Positions 63,701 through 64,000 of a DNA stretch of 64,000 nt are shown here, piece by piece (within the stretch, counting starts at the first letter, position 1; each line of letters starts with the position of its first letter). A program made the position numbers and the translations under genes. The notes under the pieces are model-generated. The model was not told the DNA's origin. It worked only from the letters and a program-made list of their open reading frames with translations, and did no database searches. This stretch comes from Fragilariopsis cylindrus CCMP1102 (lineage: Eukaryota > Bacillariophyta > Bacillariophyceae > Bacillariales > Bacillariaceae): positions 248,001 to 312,000 of the forward strand of contig FMBT01000293.1 in assembly GCA_900095095.1 (NCBI GenBank). The letters run 5' to 3'.

Positions 63701-64000
63701 GATAGTAGTTACATCTTGAGGAGTTGTCGTCGATGACGGTGGGTGATGTTGCTGTTGTTGTGATTGTGGCGTCATCGGTTGTGGCGGTGTTGGATCATGG
63801 TTCTTATTGTTATTAATATTATTATTATTATTCGATTTTGCTGTTACGGTGGCCGATGCACCTTCTCGTAATGCCTGTCTATTTTTTTCTAATACCGTTT
63901 GTATACCGATTCCACGTCCCGATAAGACATCATGATCGTGTTGAGTTGCAATCCCACCGGTACTGTCTTCATCAATATTAGTAGCGGTAATATCATGACC
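60706..64000 (-). CDS. Multi-domain nuclear protein: two Myb/SANT repeats, WRKY19-like zinc fingers, Lys/Glu repeats and a 2OG-oxygenase-like C-terminus (5' end outside the window)
   Basis: Three phase-0 exons on the minus strand: beyond 64000 to 62609, 62417-61809 and 61536-60706. The introns are 191 bp (GTACGT...TCAG) and 272 bp (GTAAGT...TTTAG). At least 943 residues are encoded, and the frame is open to the edge, so the start lies outside. Exon 1: low-complexity Gln/Thr/Asn regions, a motif DVLSGRGIGIQTVLEKNRQA close to the edge, and two Myb/SANT repeats (WTDQEDSIVIDAV ... RWRNQLNPNINHL; FSREDDLLLWEGHKKLGNRW ... RHIQNRWN). Exon 2: three C-x4-C...C-x2-H zinc-finger units (CTVGDCDNNVVQGGLCVAHG and two more), as in WRKY19-like fingers, then five 18-residue repeats (EEKKRKRAEEMSKQK). 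Exon 3: LIYPPGASTDTHIDEEKTHR ... NSTICFHKGMIKEKSAGF, which resembles the HxD...H metal site of 2OG-Fe(II) oxygenases (inference). Role: probably DNA-bound regulation. Confidence 0.7.
61820..62095. repeat. Five tandem 54-bp coding repeats
   Basis: On the minus strand each unit encodes 18 residues beginning EEKKRKRAEEMSKQK, with the third slightly diverged (KAKEISKQKAL). The near-identity at DNA level shows recent expansion. The same DNA forms a meaningless Phe/Ser/Cys frame on the plus strand. Confidence 0.9.
62494..62579. repeat. Tandem 44-bp unit with (CA)n runs inside intron 1 of the Myb gene
   Basis: ACGGTACGTACAAGAA followed by a CA run and AACGTC is present at 62494-62537 and again at 62538-62579. 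On the transcribed (minus) strand each copy contains GTACGT, the same hexamer as the real splice donor at 62608, so decoy donors are present in the intron. Confidence 0.9.

Noticed and set aside
1-64000. A genome-wide reassignment of UGA to a sense codon, suggested by the UGA in the 59.5-kb gene and the Gag/Pol junction
   Set aside because: TGG is used for conserved Trp throughout, no conserved gene (CysRS, PRP17, TYW1, PP6, RRP8) has an internal UGA, and some genes end in UGA. The standard code fits; the two UGA cases are local.

Overview
The window is nuclear DNA of a diatom, most likely a pennate species although I cannot name the genus. Several lines support this. Genes carry one or two short GT-AG introns (about 135-270 bp). 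Many predicted proteins begin with a signal-peptide-like segment followed by Ala/Gly/Gln-Phe (QAF, NAF, NGF, DAF), the ASAFAP-like bipartite plastid presequence of secondary red plastids. Low-complexity Ser/Asn/Gln/Asp runs, EPTxxPT-rich secreted proteins, an intact Ty1/copia element and an eukaryotic housekeeping set are also present. There are no bacterial operons, no CRISPR array and no rRNA or convincing tRNA gene.

Layout, left to right. 0.6-9.5 kb: a frame-broken secreted-type gene, a four-helix membrane protein, a plastid-targeted Rossmann/SDR-like protein, an S33-family alpha/beta hydrolase (proline iminopeptidase-like) and a frame-broken CgeB-like glycosyltransferase. 10-19 kb: a plastid-type J-domain protein, ELP4, a PP6/Sit4-type phosphatase (three exons), a frame-broken plastid-type TruA pseudouridine synthase and a frame-broken SLC10A7-like transporter. 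19-28 kb: cysteinyl-tRNA synthetase, the splicing factor PRP17/CDC40, TYW1 and a Golgi-type sulfotransferase. 29-35 kb: an EF-hand plus EPT-rich secreted protein, a small secreted-type ORF, and a gene-poor stretch holding a 988-bp non-autonomous DNA transposon with long terminal inverted repeats. 35.5-46 kb: an MgtE/SLC41-like transporter and a divergent 500-residue orphan gene, now separated by a complete 7.3-kb copia retrotransposon. 46-57 kb: a TOM70-like import receptor, a DDX42-like DEAD-box helicase with a frame-broken N-terminus, and RRP8 flanked by two EXECUTER-like plastid paralogues. 59.5-64 kb: a plastid-type membrane protein interrupted by one in-frame UGA, then a large multi-domain nuclear protein (two Myb/SANT repeats, three WRKY19-like zinc fingers, five 18-residue Lys/Glu repeats and a C-terminal HxD...H beta-helix-like domain) that runs off the right edge.

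Functional themes: translation and RNA processing are heavily represented (ELP4, TruA, CysRS, TYW1, PRP17, RRP8, DDX42), alongside plastid and mitochondrial proteins. This is probably chance gene density, since the genes lie on both strands. The most unusual observations are the multi-domain Myb/zinc-finger/oxygenase-like protein, two independent in-frame UGA codons with coding sequence on both sides (the orphan at 59.5 kb and the Gag/Pol junction), the retrotransposon whose primer-binding site matches the anticodon arm of initiator tRNA-Met rather than a tRNA 3' end, and a recurring pattern of single missing bases that break some genes while their neighbours stay intact.
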